Assembly (NCBI GenBank): GCA_963825305.1
Contig: CAWGTA010000009.1
Coordinates: 62,001 to 126,000 of the forward strand
DNA length: 64,000 bases
From: PSRJ01 sp963825305
Lineage (GTDB): Bacteria > Acidobacteriota > Terriglobia > Bryobacterales > Bryobacteraceae
Direction of reading: 5' to 3'
Made by a program: the position numbers and the translations under genes. Below are positions 7,099-17,082 of this stretch, piece by piece (position 1 is the stretch's first letter; each line of letters starts with the position of its first letter). A model generated the notes under the pieces. It was not told the origin of the DNA. It made no database searches and was given only the letters and a program-made list of their open reading frames with translations.

Positions 7099-8574
7099 GT
7101 GATCGTAATGAAATTTGGCGGCTCTTCCATTGCGTCTGCGGCGGCCATTGAGTGGATTGCCGGCATCGTACAGTCGCACATCGCCGAAAAACCCGTAGTT
7201 GTGGTTTCAGCCATGGGAAAGACGACGGACCGTCTGGTCGAGGCTATGCAGTATGCGGCACACGGATCAGCCTATTCGGCGTGGCGCCGGCTCGAAGATC
7301 TGCGCCTGTACCATTTTCGGGAAACACAACGCCTGTTGGGCGCCGATGCACGTGGATTCCTGGAAAGCCGCATCGCTCCGAAGTTCCGTGAGTTGCACGC
7401 GATTCTGATCGAACTGGAAGAAGGAAAGAAGCTGACACCGCAGGTACAAGATGAAGTGCTGAGCTACGGAGAGCGGCTCTCAAGCGAAATTGTAGCTGCC
7501 GCTTTCGATCGTGCGGGAATGAAGGCCGAGCATCTCGATTCCCTTAAGCTGATCGTTACGGACGATCACTTCACCTCCGCCACGCCGCTTTATTGGGAGA
7601 CCTATGCGAACCTGCGGCGCACGCCGGCTCTATTTGCTGGCGACCGCGTGGTCGTGATGGGCGGATTCATCGGATCCACGCAAGCAGGCAAGACAACAAC
7701 GTTGGGACGCGGCGGATCGGATCTGAGTGCGTCACTGGTAGGCGCCGGAATCTCCGCGCGCGAAATTCAGATCTGGACCGATGTGGATGGCATGCTGACC
7801 TGCGATCCACGAGTGCTCCACGGCGGCTACCGCCTGCGCTCGCTGGGCTACGACGAGGCGGACGAAATGGCTCGCCTCGGTGCCAAGGTGTTATGCCCTA
7901 AGACCGTGGCGCCTGCCGTACGACAGAATATTCCCATCGTTATCCGCAACTCACGCCGTCCGGAAATTGAAGGGACGCGCATCGGACCCGACGCTGTGAG
8001 CAAACCAGGGACAGTGAAGGCCATCACCTGCAGAACCGGCATGACAGTCGTTCATCTCCTTGTGCCGGGATCGGGAATGCTGCCCGGCATTTCGGATGGC
8101 CTGCATGACTTGTTCGAGCGGAATCAAGTGAAAGTCGAGATGGTGCAAGCGCAGCGGGATGGGGTCTCCTTTGCCGTGGAAAGCTCCCCACGGTTACCGG
8201 AATTACTGCGCGGTGTGGATGGTTCAGTGCGGATCATCGTGGAAGAGGACAGCGCCATCGTCTCGTTAGCCGGCAACGGGATTACCGCCGGGGAGTCGAT
8301 TGTGAAACGCGCTCTCTCAGCGCTCCTGAAGGACAGCGGCATTCGGATGGCCTCGCAAGGAGGCTCGCAGAAGAGCTTGAGTTTTGCTGTACCCGAGGCC
8401 AAATTGGCGATATCCGTGGAGAATCTACATCGTGAATTCTTCCGCGCGGCCGATCCCGAGATTTTCGCGCCCACACCCGAATCGGGACCCCGATTATTCG
8501 TCGCGAAAACAGCGGAGGATCGATTCATCCGCCCGAACCTCGGCCTGGGTGTCGCGTCGTTAGATATGCCATGA
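7099..8574 (+). CDS. lysC: Aspartate kinase
   Basis: Phosphorylates L-aspartate as the first step to lysine, threonine, methionine and diaminopimelate. The 491-residue protein begins VIVMKFGGSSIAS, the amino-acid-kinase signature. It has VVVVSAMGKTTDRL, the aspartokinase segment TLGRGGSDLSASLVGAG and the aspartate-site region IWTDVDGMLTCDPR. Two C-terminal ACT-like domains (about 325-395 and 400-465) suggest feedback control by an amino acid. I chose GTG at 7099: AAGGAGG lies nine bases upstream, and the next ATG, three codons in, is too far from it. The promoter region holds an 11-bp repeat array and the binding site may be masked by a hairpin. dinB starts 9 bp after its stop. Confidence 0.9.
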   Translation: MIVMKFGGSSIASAAAIEWIAGIVQSHIAEKPVVVVSAMGKTTDRLVEAMQYAAHGSAYSAWRRLEDLRLYHFRETQRLLGADARGFLESRIAPKFRELHAILIELEEGKKLTPQVQDEVLSYGERLSSEIVAAAFDRAGMKAEHLDSLKLIVTDDHFTSATPLYWETYANLRRTPALFAGDRVVVMGGFIGSTQAGKTTTLGRGGSDLSASLVGAGISAREIQIWTDVDGMLTCDPRVLHGGYRLRSLGYDEADEMARLGAKVLCPKTVAPAVRQNIPIVIRNSRRPEIEGTRIGPDAVSKPGTVKAITCRTGMTVVHLLVPGSGMLPGISDGLHDLFERNQVKVEMVQAQRDGVSFAVESSPRLPELLRGVDGSVRIIVEEDSAIVSLAGNGITAGESIVKRALSALLKDSGIRMASQGGSQKSLSFAVPEAKLAISVENLHREFFRAADPEIFAPTPESGPRLFVAKTAEDRFIRPNLGLGVASLDMP

Positions 8575-8583
8575 TCGGGAAGA

Positions 8584-9847
8584 GTGGAACGCCAGATCGC
8601 AAAGACCTACTTCCACGTCGACATGGACGCCTTCTTCGTGTCGGTGGAGGAGTTGTTCGATCCTTCGTTGAAGGGCAAGCCCGTCGTGGTGGGTGGGCGG
8701 CCGAATGAACGCGGCGTGGTTTCGGCGGCCTCTTACGCGGCGCGGAAGTTCGGCGTGCACTCCGCTATGCCGCTGCGCACGGCGTACAAACTTTGCCCAC
8801 AGGCCATCTTCGTGGATGGCCACCCGGACCGCTATCGCGACTACTCGCACAAAGTCTACGACGTGCTCACCGCGTTCTCTCCGCTGGTGGAAATGGCCTC
8901 CGTCGACGAGGCCTATCTCGATATCACAGGCACCGAGCGGCTGTACGGGCCGCCGCTCGCGCGCGGCGCACATTCTGCACGAAAGAATGAAAGCCGCAAC
9001 CAGCCTGAACTGCTCGATCGGCATCGCCACATCGCGACTGGTGGCGAAGATCAGTTCGGACTACGCCAAGCCTAATGGAGTGCTGTGGATTGTCCCCGGC
9101 CAGGAGGCGGCATTCCTGGCGCCGCTCGACGTGCGGAAAGTGCCGGGCGTGGGGAAGGTTACGGAGAAGAACCTGCACGCGCTGGGAATCCGGAAGATCG
9201 GCGACCTCGCCACCTTGGAGGAGACTTTTCTCGAACAGCGCTTCGGAAAATGGGGACTGGCGCTCGCCGGAAAGTCGCGCGGTCTCGACGCAGGTGGATG
9301 GTTCGACACCGAAATCGGCGAGGACGTGGGACCCAAGTCGATCAGCCACGAGCACACCTTTTCGGAAGATACCGGGGATTTGGCGCAAATCGAATCGACT
9401 TTGGCGCGCCTTTCGGAAATGGTGGGCCGCCGCTTGCGCGAGCATGGTCTGCACGCCCGCACCATCCAGCTCAAGCTGCGCTATTCCGATTTCTCCACCA
9501 TAACCCGCGCGCACTCCCTGGCCCGGCCCACGCAACTCGATACGGAGCTATTCGATCAGAGCCGCGACCTGTTCCGTCACAACTGGAAGGCGGGCGCAAA
9601 GGTGCGCCTGCTGGGCGTGCATGCGTCTTCGTTTGAAGAAGCAACCGAGCAGATGGACTTGCTTGCCGAGGACAAGCATGATCGGTGGACCGCCGCGATG
9701 GCCGCGGCCGATCGTATGCGCGACAAGTTCGGCGAATCGGCAGTATCGCTGGCGGCCAGCATGCGCGGCAAATTCCGCGAGCGCACGCACGAGAACCCGG
9801 CGGGCCTGCCCGGTAAGAAGCCTACTCCGCCCGCAGAGTCTCGATAG
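8584..9847 (+). CDS. dinB: DNA polymerase IV (one apparent frameshift)
   Basis: Y-family translesion polymerase. The N-terminal piece has YFHVDMDAFFVSVEE and VEMASVDEAYLDITG with the catalytic acidic residues. The second piece, one frame on, has LNCSIGIATSRLVAKISSDYAKPNG, the helix-hairpin-helix region VRKVPGVGKVTEKNLHALGI and a little-finger domain. The shift lies in a GC-alternating run near 8961; removing one base gives 420 residues in one frame. The GTG start is 9 bp past the aspartokinase stop. There is no C-terminal clamp motif I can be sure of; the tail is rich in Pro and Lys. Its last 26 bp overlap the end of the convergent permease gene. Confidence 0.92.
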
Positions 9848-12197
9848 GGTCGATGCGCGCCGCGCGTCGCGCCGGCACGAACGCAGCCAGAGCGCACACC
9901 AGAGCCAGCATCAACGCCGCCGCGGCGAAGCTTACACTATCGAGCGAACCGACGCCAAATAGCAAAGAGCCCAATACGGGTCGCGCCGCCAGGGCGATGG
10001 TAAAGCCCGCGACGATTCCCAGTGCGATCAGCCGGCCTGCACCCGAAACGATCGACCGCACCATGAGCCACGGTTCTGCGCCAATGGCGATGCGGATGCC
10101 GATTTCGCGGCGCTGCGCCGTTACCAATTGCGCCACCAGCCCATAGAGGCCGACCGCGGCCAGCACCAGCGCTGACAACGCGAACAGCGCCAGCAAGCGG
10201 GCATTGGATCGGGGACGGTCCAGGTCGGCGCCGATCGCGTCTTCGAGAGACCGCACGCCGAAGACTGCTCGGTTCGGAGCGGTATTGTGAACTAGCGCGC
10301 GAATCGCGGAGAGCACCGCACGTGGATCGGCAGTGGCTCGCACTACGTACTCGGGGTCGGGCCAGCCCCCAGCCATCAGGCAGTAATAAACGTACGGATA
10401 CGCTTGGGCGCCGACCGAATCTTCCTTCATATCGCCGATCACACCCACGATTTCCATGGGCACGCTATCGAAGGTTGCGTGGCGGCCCACCACGCTTTCG
10501 CCCTGCGCATACACGTCCACAAATCGGCGGTTGACCATCATCTTGGGTGCTGCCTTGAAATCGAGACGCGCCTCCGGGCACCACTGACCTGCTATTAAAG
10601 GAGCATGCAATGCTTTCAGATAGCCGGGGCTCACACTGCGCTCTCCGGCCGGCATCTGTCCCTGATCATCGCTGCGGGCAATGCCTTCGAGTGAAACCTG
10701 GTACCGCAGAGTCGCGCCGGACGCCGGAAGGAAATTGGTGATGCCGGCGGACTCCACGCCCGGCAAACGTTGCAGCTCCGACACCAGGTGCTCTTGCATG
10801 CGCCCCACTAGCGCGCGGTTTTCATCCCAGGCAGCGCCCACATGGAAGACCACAACATTATCCGGATTGAATCCCAATTCGACGTGGCTCAGGTTATAGA
10901 AGCTGCGAACGAGCAGCCCGGCCCCAGCCAGCAGCGCCATGGTGAGCGCGATCTGAGCGGCCACCAGCGTGCGCTGCAGCCGCTGGTGATTACCGGCGAT
11001 TCCTCGTCCCATGCGGAGAAAGCTCGCAGTCAGGTCCGCCCGCGTAGCGCGTAGTGCGGGGAGGAGCCCGAAACCAACCGCTCCCAGAAATCCCGCGGCG
11101 ATTGCGAACAGCAGCGGCCGCCAATCGAAAGCCAGTTCGTTGATCCTGGGTAAGCTGGAGAATTCGTGGGCCAATAATCGCAGAGACGCCGATGCCAGAG
11201 CCCCGCCGCCAACTGCTCCAGCGATTGCGAGAAGCGCTATCTCGCGCATTACCGACGCCACAACTTGGCTGCGCGACGCTCCGATCGAAGCGCGAATCGC
11301 CAGCTCCCGCTCACGCTGGTGCAGTTGCGCGAGTACCAGGCCGGCGACGTTGGTTACGGTGATCAATAGGAGCAGAGCCACTGACCCAAGCAGCAGCAGT
11401 AGCGGCCTCGCCGAATTCCCCACCAATTTTTCTCTTAAGTCGCTGACAGCCACCGACCAATCCTTATCCGTTTGCGGGAACTGTTCGCCTAATGCATGTT
11501 GCACGGCTGCGAGGTCGGCCCGCGCCCGTTCGCGCGTGAACCCGGGTTTGATACGTCCGAAGCCCGTATAAAAGCGGGCAAAACGCTGCTGCATCAGGGC
11601 AGCCGGATGCTGAGCGGGGATCCAAACGTCTATGTCAGGCGTGCCGAATCCCTTCGGCATGACGCCAACTACGCTGAACCCCTGGCCTCCAATCAGCAGC
11701 CGGCGCGACGTGATGCGGGCGTCACGGCCGTAACGGCGATCCCACAAGCCGTAGCTGATGACGGCCACTTGCGGGCCGCCGAACCGCTCCTCGTCCGCGG
11801 TGAACGTGCGCCCGATCGAAGGCTTCATGCCGAACACTTGAAAATAGCGCGGCGAGACGCGTAGGCCGCTTAGGCGCTGCGGTTCGGAAGCGCTGGTGTC
11901 GGTCACGTTTTCGTAATACGAACCAGCGATCGCCGAGAACGTCCGGCTGAGCCGGTTCCAATCTTCGATTCGTTGCGGCGCCACCAGGCTATCCTTTTGT
12001 GTCTTGGCGGTGCTGGCTTCCATCACAACGACGAGTTGCGAGGGGTCGGGATACGGCAGCGGCTTCAACAGCACGGTATCCACGACGGAGAAGAGTGCAG
12101 TGTTGACCGCGATTCCCAGTGTCAGAAGACCCACCACCGCCAGGCTGAAACCAGGCCGCCGGATGAGCGAACGGAGGGCGGATTTCCATCCGAGCAT
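9822..12197 (-). CDS. Duplicated MacB/FtsX-type orphan ABC permease
   Basis: A 791-residue membrane protein of the acidobacterial duplicated orphan permease type: two MacB-type periplasmic core domains and two FtsX permease domains, without an ATPase partner nearby. The first half opens WKSALRSLIRRPGFSLAVVGLLTLGIAVNTALFS, followed by a periplasmic part with FTADEERFGGPQVAVISYGLWDRRYG. FtsX helices follow (LLLLLGSVALLLLITVTNVAGLVLAQ). The second half repeats the layout and ends ARRAARIDPIETLRAE. The ATG at 12197 has no clear ribosome binding site but sits at the family-typical position. It lies 29 bp behind the Nudix gene. The transported substrate is unknown; relatives act in peptide or macrolide export or as mechanotransmission proteins. 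Confidence 0.9.
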   Translation of the reverse strand: MLGWKSALRSLIRRPGFSLAVVGLLTLGIAVNTALFSVVDTVLLKPLPYPDPSQLVVVMEASTAKTQKDSLVAPQRIEDWNRLSRTFSAIAGSYYENVTDTSASEPQRLSGLRVSPRYFQVFGMKPSIGRTFTADEERFGGPQVAVISYGLWDRRYGRDARITSRRLLIGGQGFSVVGVMPKGFGTPDIDVWIPAQHPAALMQQRFARFYTGFGRIKPGFTRERARADLAAVQHALGEQFPQTDKDWSVAVSDLREKLVGNSARPLLLLLGSVALLLLITVTNVAGLVLAQLHQRERELAIRASIGASRSQVVASVMREIALLAIAGAVGGGALASASLRLLAHEFSSLPRINELAFDWRPLLFAIAAGFLGAVGFGLLPALRATRADLTASFLRMGRGIAGNHQRLQRTLVAAQIALTMALLAGAGLLVRSFYNLSHVELGFNPDNVVVFHVGAAWDENRALVGRMQEHLVSELQRLPGVESAGITNFLPASGATLRYQVSLEGIARSDDQGQMPAGERSVSPGYLKALHAPLIAGQWCPEARLDFKAAPKMMVNRRFVDVYAQGESVVGRHATFDSVPMEIVGVIGDMKEDSVGAQAYPYVYYCLMAGGWPDPEYVVRATADPRAVLSAIRALVHNTAPNRAVFGVRSLEDAIGADLDRPRSNARLLALFALSALVLAAVGLYGLVAQLVTAQRREIGIRIAIGAEPWLMVRSIVSGAGRLIALGIVAGFTIALAARPVLGSLLFGVGSLDSVSFAAAALMLALVCALAAFVPARRAARIDPIETLRAE

Positions 12198-12226
12198 GGG
12201 GGTTAGACGACAGTGAGGATTTCCGG

Positions 12227-12754
12227 TTAGCGCGCGCCGCGCTCTTTCCAGGCGTAAAACCCAATCATGGTTTTTGCATCGTCCAACTTCCCCGTGCGGA
12301 TCATCTCCACGATTTCCTTGCTCGTGAACCAGCGCGCCTCGATGCGTTCGTCGTCCATCGGCGTCGCTTCGCCTGCAGTCAGGTCGGTAGCCAGGTAGAT
12401 CGTCATCCGCTCTGCCACGTAGCCCGGGCTGACCCAAAATGACGCCAGCTTCGACCACGTCCGCGCACGATAGCCGGTCTCTTCCGCCAGTTCGCGCTTG
12501 GCTGCCTGCAACGGTTTTTCGCCGGGATCGAGCCGCCCCGCGGGAAGCTCCCACAAATACCGGTCCGCGGGCAGGCGATATTGCCGCACCAGCAGAATGC
12601 GTTTCTTCTGATCCACGGCCATCATCACTGCGGAGCCGGGGTGGCGCACCACAGCCCGCCGAATTTTGAAGCCCGTCTTCGGGTCGACGGCCCGATCCTC
12701 GGTAACACGGAACAATTTGCAGTTATAGACTTCGCGGGAAGAAGTGATTTTCAT
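12227..12754 (-). CDS. Nudix hydrolase (ADP-ribose pyrophosphatase-like)
   Basis: 175 residues. The Nudix box reads GRLDPGEKPLQAAKRELAEETGY, matching GX5EX7REUXEEXGU, with the metal-binding glutamates in REL-EE. The preceding segment RILLVRQYRLPADRYLWELPAG is typical of the ADP-ribose pyrophosphatase/NudF branch, which splits ADP-ribose to AMP and ribose-5-phosphate. The exact substrate is inferred. Its ATG overlaps the TGA of polX by four bases (ATGA), indicating coupled translation in the polX-nudix pair. Confidence 0.9.
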   Translation of the reverse strand: MKITSSREVYNCKLFRVTEDRAVDPKTGFKIRRAVVRHPGSAVMMAVDQKKRILLVRQYRLPADRYLWELPAGRLDPGEKPLQAAKRELAEETGYRARTWSKLASFWVSPGYVAERMTIYLATDLTAGEATPMDDERIEARWFTSKEIVEMIRTGKLDDAKTMIGFYAWKERGAR

Positions 12755-14481
12755 GGTCTGGTTTTAAGAGCGGCGGCGAAACGATCGGCCGGCAGCGTGT
12801 TCATAATGTCCGCCGGGCCCAACCAGCCGCGGCGCGCGGTAATCACGCCGTAGCGCATGCTGTTCAGATGCTTGGGGTGGTGCGCGTCCGTGGATATGGT
12901 GAACATCGCGCCTTTGGACTTGGCCGTGCGGATCATGGTGCTGTTCAGGTCGAGGCGCTCGGGGCTGGCGTTGATTTCGAGCCACACGCCGCGGCGCACG
13001 GCCTCCGCCACGATGCGATCGAAATCGAACGGGAATGGATCGCGGTGCAGCAGCATGCGGCCGGTGGGGTGCCCGAGGATTCTCAAGTGCGGGCACTCGA
13101 GCGCGCGCAGCAGCCGGTCGGTCATCTCCGCGGCCTCCAGGTTCATGTGGCTGTGCACGCTGCCGATCACCAGGTCGAGCTCGGCCAGCGCGTCGTTGGC
13201 CAGGTCGAGCGCGCCGTCGCGCAGAATATCGCACTCGAGGCCGGAGAAAATCCGAATCCCCAGGCCGTCCCGATTCAGCTCGCGCACCTGCTTGGCGAAC
13301 GCCACCGCGCGCGCCTCATCCAAACCGTTGGCCATGGCCAGGGCTTTCGAATGGTCGGTAATGGCGATGTATTCGTAGCCGTGCTCGCGCGCGGCCTGCG
13401 CCATTTCCTGGAGCGTGGCGCGGCCGTCGGTCTCGGTGGTGTGCATGTGCAGATCGCCGCGAATGTCCTTCAACTCCACCAATTCCGGCAGGTGGCCCTC
13501 CTCCGCGGCTTCGATCTCCCCGCAGTTTTCGCGCAGCTCCGGCGGAATCCAGCGCAGGCCGAGCGCCTCGTAAATACCTTCTTCGGTCGCGCCCGCCACC
13601 TTGGAATCGTCCTCCACGCGAAACAGGCCGTACTCGCTAAGCTTCAGCCCCATCTTCACGGCGCGCATGCGGATGGCAACGTTGTGATCCTTGCTGCCGG
13701 TGAAGTACTGCATGGCCGCGCCGAAGCTTTCCGGTGGCAGCGCGCGGACGTCCACCTGCAACCCCTCGCCGCCGACTTTGGCGCTGGCTTTGTTCTCGCC
13801 GTGGCCGAGCACTTCCTCCACGCGCGCGTAGCCCACGAACCGATCGAGCACGGCCGTGGCGTTCGGTCCCGTCACCAGCAGGTCAAGGTCGCCCACGGTT
13901 TCGCGGCCGCGGCGCAGGCTGCCGGCGGGCGTAATCGCGTCCACGCCGGGAACCTGGCGAAACACTTCCGTCAGCTCCTGCGCGACGCCTTCGGCATAGC
14001 TCAACAGGTAACGGCCCGTCCGCTGCCGGTATTGCGCGATAGAGCGGAGCACCTTCTCTTCGAGCTTGGCGCCCATGCGCGGCAACTCGCGCAGCTTGTG
14101 TTCCTGGCAGAGCCGCTCCAATTCGTCGATGGTGCTGATGCGGTAATGTTCGAAAATCAGGGCGATCCCTTTCGGTCCCAATCCCTGGATTTTCAAAAAC
14201 TCGAGCGCAGTCGGCGGAAACTTGGCGAGCAGCAGGTCGCGCCGGTCGCACGAGCCGCGCTCCACAATCTCCGCCAGCACCAGCGCCAGCCCTTTGCCGA
14301 TGCCCGGAATGTCGGTCACCTTGCGCTCCGGGTCGCGCAGAATCTCCTCAATGCGCTCGGAGTTCCCTTCCACAGCCGTGGCGCCGTTGCGGTAGCTGCG
14401 TATGCGGAAGCCGTCTTCGGCGGCGATCTCCATCAGATCGGCCGTTTCCGACAAGATGCGCGCAATTTCGCGGTTCTCCAA
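12751..14481 (-). CDS. polX: DNA polymerase/3'-5' exonuclease PolX
   Basis: A family X polymerase fused to a PHP phosphoesterase domain, implicated in base excision repair. The N-terminal 8-kDa helix-hairpin-helix region (about 1-140) holds VTDIPGIGKGLALVLAEIVERG and IQGLGPKGIALIFEHY. The nucleotidyltransferase palm has SLRRGRETVGDLDLLV with the metal-binding DLD. The C-terminal PHP domain starts at about 335 with GDLHMHTTETDGRATLQEMAQAA and includes YEYIAITDHSKA and EINASPERLDL. I prefer the TTG at 14481, preceded by GAGGAGAGGG; another TTG lies at 14499. Length is about 576 residues, normal for the family. The gene is divergent from priA. Confidence 0.93.
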   Translation of the reverse strand: MENREIARILSETADLMEIAAEDGFRIRSYRNGATAVEGNSERIEEILRDPERKVTDIPGIGKGLALVLAEIVERGSCDRRDLLLAKFPPTALEFLKIQGLGPKGIALIFEHYRISTIDELERLCQEHKLRELPRMGAKLEEKVLRSIAQYRQRTGRYLLSYAEGVAQELTEVFRQVPGVDAITPAGSLRRGRETVGDLDLLVTGPNATAVLDRFVGYARVEEVLGHGENKASAKVGGEGLQVDVRALPPESFGAAMQYFTGSKDHNVAIRMRAVKMGLKLSEYGLFRVEDDSKVAGATEEGIYEALGLRWIPPELRENCGEIEAAEEGHLPELVELKDIRGDLHMHTTETDGRATLQEMAQAAREHGYEYIAITDHSKALAMANGLDEARAVAFAKQVRELNRDGLGIRIFSGLECDILRDGALDLANDALAELDLVIGSVHSHMNLEAAEMTDRLLRALECPHLRILGHPTGRMLLHRDPFPFDFDRIVAEAVRRGVWLEINASPERLDLNSTMIRTAKSKGAMFTISTDAHHPKHLNSMRYGVITARRGWLGPADIMNTLPADRFAAALKTRP

Positions 14482-14534
14482 ACCCTCTCCTCGATTCAAT
14501 TGTAAGCGAGGCGGTTCGCTATGCTGGAATATCC

Positions 14535-16967
14535 ATGCACCAGGGTTCGTTTCGGTACTGCGACGTCAGTCTGCCGGTGCCGCTCGATCAACCATTCACT
14601 TATGCGCTCCCCGAAACGCTGCAGCACCGCGTGCAGCCGGGCAGCCGCATCGTGGTGCCGTTCGGCCCGCGCAAGCTGACGGGCGTGATCCTGGGCTGCC
14701 ACGACGTTGCGCCGGCTGTGGCTACGCGCGAAGCGCTGCGGCTCATCGATGCCGAGCCCGTGCTCAATTCGGAACTGCTCGCGCTGGGACGCTGGATCGC
14801 CGGATACTACTGCGCGCCCCTCGGCGAAGTCTTGCGGAGCATGCTTCCGCTGGCGTCAGAAATTCGTAGCGGCAAGGTTTGGTCATTGACCGATTCTGGC
14901 CGCGACGCCGCGCGGCAGCTCATGCTGGATGCCTCACCGGAAGATCCCGCCGTCCAAGTGCTGCGCATGTTGGAGAAACGCCCGTTGTCGGCGGCCTATC
15001 TTTCCAAGGCCATGCCGCTGGCCGACAAGGCCGTGAAATCGCTGGAGCGCCGCGGCTTCATCGTGGCCGAACAAGTGCAAACGGAACGCGACCCGTTGCG
15101 CGCTCCGACGGACCGTCTGCGCGTGGAGCTTTCCAGTGCGGCCGGTATAGCCGGCGATGCCAAGCTGAACAAGAGCGAGCGGGAACTGCGTGCCTTTCTG
15201 GAACTGCACCCCGGATCGCACCACCTCAAGGACCTGGAAGACACGGTCAAGAACGCCAGCACCGCGGCGCGTTCGCTGGCGCGCAAAGGCCTGGTCTCGC
15301 TAACCCCGGAACCGATGGCGATGCCCGCTGGTGCGGTGCGCGCGCGGCACGCCTTGAACGCGCCGCAGCAAGCCGCCTTCGATGCGATCCGCGCCGGCAT
15401 TCTGGATAAGCAATTCCGCGTCTTCCTGCTGCACGGCGTCACCGGGTCCGGGAAGACCGAGGTCTACCTTAACGCCATCGAAACGGCGGTGGGCGAGGGT
15501 CGGAGCGCGCTGCTCCTGGTTCCTGAGATTGCCCTGACGCCCGCCATGGCGGGGCAATTTTTTTCCCGCTTCGGCGATCGCGTCGCCATCCTGCACAGCG
15601 CGTTTACCGACGTGGAGCGATCCGAGCAGTGGCGGCGCATCCGTTCGGGCGCGGCCTCGGTAGTGGTGGGCACTCGCTCGGGAGTGTTCGCGCCCGTCAG
15701 CAACCTCGGCTTGATCGTGGTGGATGAGGAACACGACGGCAGCTATAAACAGGAGGAAACGCCGCGCTACAACGGCCGCGATGTGGCCATCGTGCGGGCG
15801 CAGGCCGCGGGCGCGTGCGTCATCCTGGGCTCCGCCACGCCCAGCCTGGAGAGCCGCTACAACGCGGAACGCGGCAGGTACACTCTGCTGGAACTGCCGG
15901 GACGGATCGAAGAGCGGCCCATGCCCGCGGTGGAACTGGTCGACATGCGGCAGGAATTTCTGGAGACGCGCAAGCAGTCCACATTCTCCCGGAAGCTACT
16001 GGATGCGCTGGCCGGGCGGCTGGAGAATGGCGAGCAGACCATCGTCCTGCTCAACCGCCGCGGCTTCTCGAGCTTCGTAGCCTGCCGCGCCTGCGGCGAG
16101 CGGGTCCAGTGCATCAACTGCACCATCGCGCTGACTTACCACAAGCGCGACCGCCGCTTGCTGTGCCACTATTGCGGCTACGCCCAGAAGGTGCCCAGCG
16201 TTTGTCCCAAGTGCGCCAGCGAACACATCTACTTCCTTGGCTTGGGTTCGGAGCGCGTGGAAGAGGAACTACACCAGGGATTTCCCACGGCCCGGATCGC
16301 CCGCCTCGACCGCGATACCGTTACCGGCAAGCGCCAGTACGAATCGATTCTGCACGAATTCCGCGAGGGCAACTACGACATGCTGGTGGGCACGCAGATG
16401 ATTGCGAAGGGCCACGATATTCCGAATGTCACGTTGGTGGGCGTGATCTCCGCGGACGTCGGCCTGGGCATGCCGGACTTCCGCGCCGCCGAGCGAACCT
16501 TTCAATTGCTCACGCAAGTGGCGGGACGCGCGGGGCGCGGCAGCGTGCCGGGGATCGTGCTGGTGCAGACCATCAATCCCGACCACTATGCCGTGCGCCT
16601 GGCCGCCGCACAGGACTATCAGGCGTTTTACGAAAAGGAACTGGCCTTCCGCCGTGCGCTGCACTATCCACCTTTCAGCGCGATGGCCAACCTGCTGGTG
16701 CGCAGCGAGCAGAAGGAAGCCGCCATGCGCATGAGCTCGGAGCTGGCCATGGAGTTCACGCCGCCGCCGGAAAAGCTGAAGATCATGGGCCCCGCAGAGG
16801 CCCCCGTGGCGCGCCTCAAGAACGAATACCGCTACCAATTCCTCATCAAGGCCGCGAGCCGCAAGGCGCTAAACGAACTCCTGCAAAGCGTGCGCTCGTT
16901 CGCGCAGAAACACAAATGGGGAGCAACGGCACTGGTGATCGATGTGGACCCGCTATCGCTGATGTGA
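14535..16967 (+). CDS. priA: Primosomal protein N' (replication restart helicase)
   Basis: PriA recognises stalled forks and reloads the replicative helicase. The 810-residue protein starts with the 3'-DNA-binding domain (VSLPVPLDQPFTYALPE, then SRIVVPFGPRKLTGVI). It has Walker A LLHGVTGSGKTEVYL and the DEAH-type Walker B VVDEEHDGSYKQEE. The zinc region has paired cysteines: CRACGERVQCINC, then CHYCGYAQKVPSVCPKC. The helicase C-terminal part contains VGTQMIAKGHDIPNV and LLTQVAGRAGRG. Length and motif order are standard. It is divergent from polX with about 50 bp between starts, and is followed by a family C repeat. Confidence 0.96.
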   Translation: MHQGSFRYCDVSLPVPLDQPFTYALPETLQHRVQPGSRIVVPFGPRKLTGVILGCHDVAPAVATREALRLIDAEPVLNSELLALGRWIAGYYCAPLGEVLRSMLPLASEIRSGKVWSLTDSGRDAARQLMLDASPEDPAVQVLRMLEKRPLSAAYLSKAMPLADKAVKSLERRGFIVAEQVQTERDPLRAPTDRLRVELSSAAGIAGDAKLNKSERELRAFLELHPGSHHLKDLEDTVKNASTAARSLARKGLVSLTPEPMAMPAGAVRARHALNAPQQAAFDAIRAGILDKQFRVFLLHGVTGSGKTEVYLNAIETAVGEGRSALLLVPEIALTPAMAGQFFSRFGDRVAILHSAFTDVERSEQWRRIRSGAASVVVGTRSGVFAPVSNLGLIVVDEEHDGSYKQEETPRYNGRDVAIVRAQAAGACVILGSATPSLESRYNAERGRYTLLELPGRIEERPMPAVELVDMRQEFLETRKQSTFSRKLLDALAGRLENGEQTIVLLNRRGFSSFVACRACGERVQCINCTIALTYHKRDRRLLCHYCGYAQKVPSVCPKCASEHIYFLGLGSERVEEELHQGFPTARIARLDRDTVTGKRQYESILHEFREGNYDMLVGTQMIAKGHDIPNVTLVGVISADVGLGMPDFRAAERTFQLLTQVAGRAGRGSVPGIVLVQTINPDHYAVRLAAAQDYQAFYEKELAFRRALHYPPFSAMANLLVRSEQKEAAMRMSSELAMEFTPPPEKLKIMGPAEAPVARLKNEYRYQFLIKAASRKALNELLQSVRSFAQKHKWGATALVIDVDPLSLM

Positions 16968-16970
16968 TAG

Positions 16971-17080
16971 AGCTTTCAGCGTTCAGCGATCAGCTTTCAG
17001 CAATCAGCTTTCAGCAACCAGCCAAGGCGGAAACCGGCTGCGTTCGTTGTTAGCTGAACGCTGAATGCTGATAGCTAAGC
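16971..17080. repeat. Dispersed repeat family C, copy 1 (imperfect inverted repeat)
   Basis: Runs of AGCTTTCAGCGTTCAGCGATC and related units (TTTCAGCAATCAGC repeated), then a unique core, then the inverse GTTAGCTGAACGCTGAATGC. It fills the space between the convergent ends of priA and the M48 peptidase. Similar units occur at 53427-53471 and 54312-54346. The structure would fold into a long, imperfect hairpin and may serve as a bidirectional terminator. Confidence 0.7.
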
Positions 17081-17082
17081 TC

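Noticed and set aside
12868..14505. A 545-residue open frame on the plus strand opposite polX
   Set aside because: It is fully antisense to polX, has no recognisable motif and no start site, and reflects the codon bias of high-GC DNA.
16971..17080. CRISPR array
   Set aside because: The units are short, variable, adjacent and partly inverted, without unique spacers of even length, and there is no cas gene.
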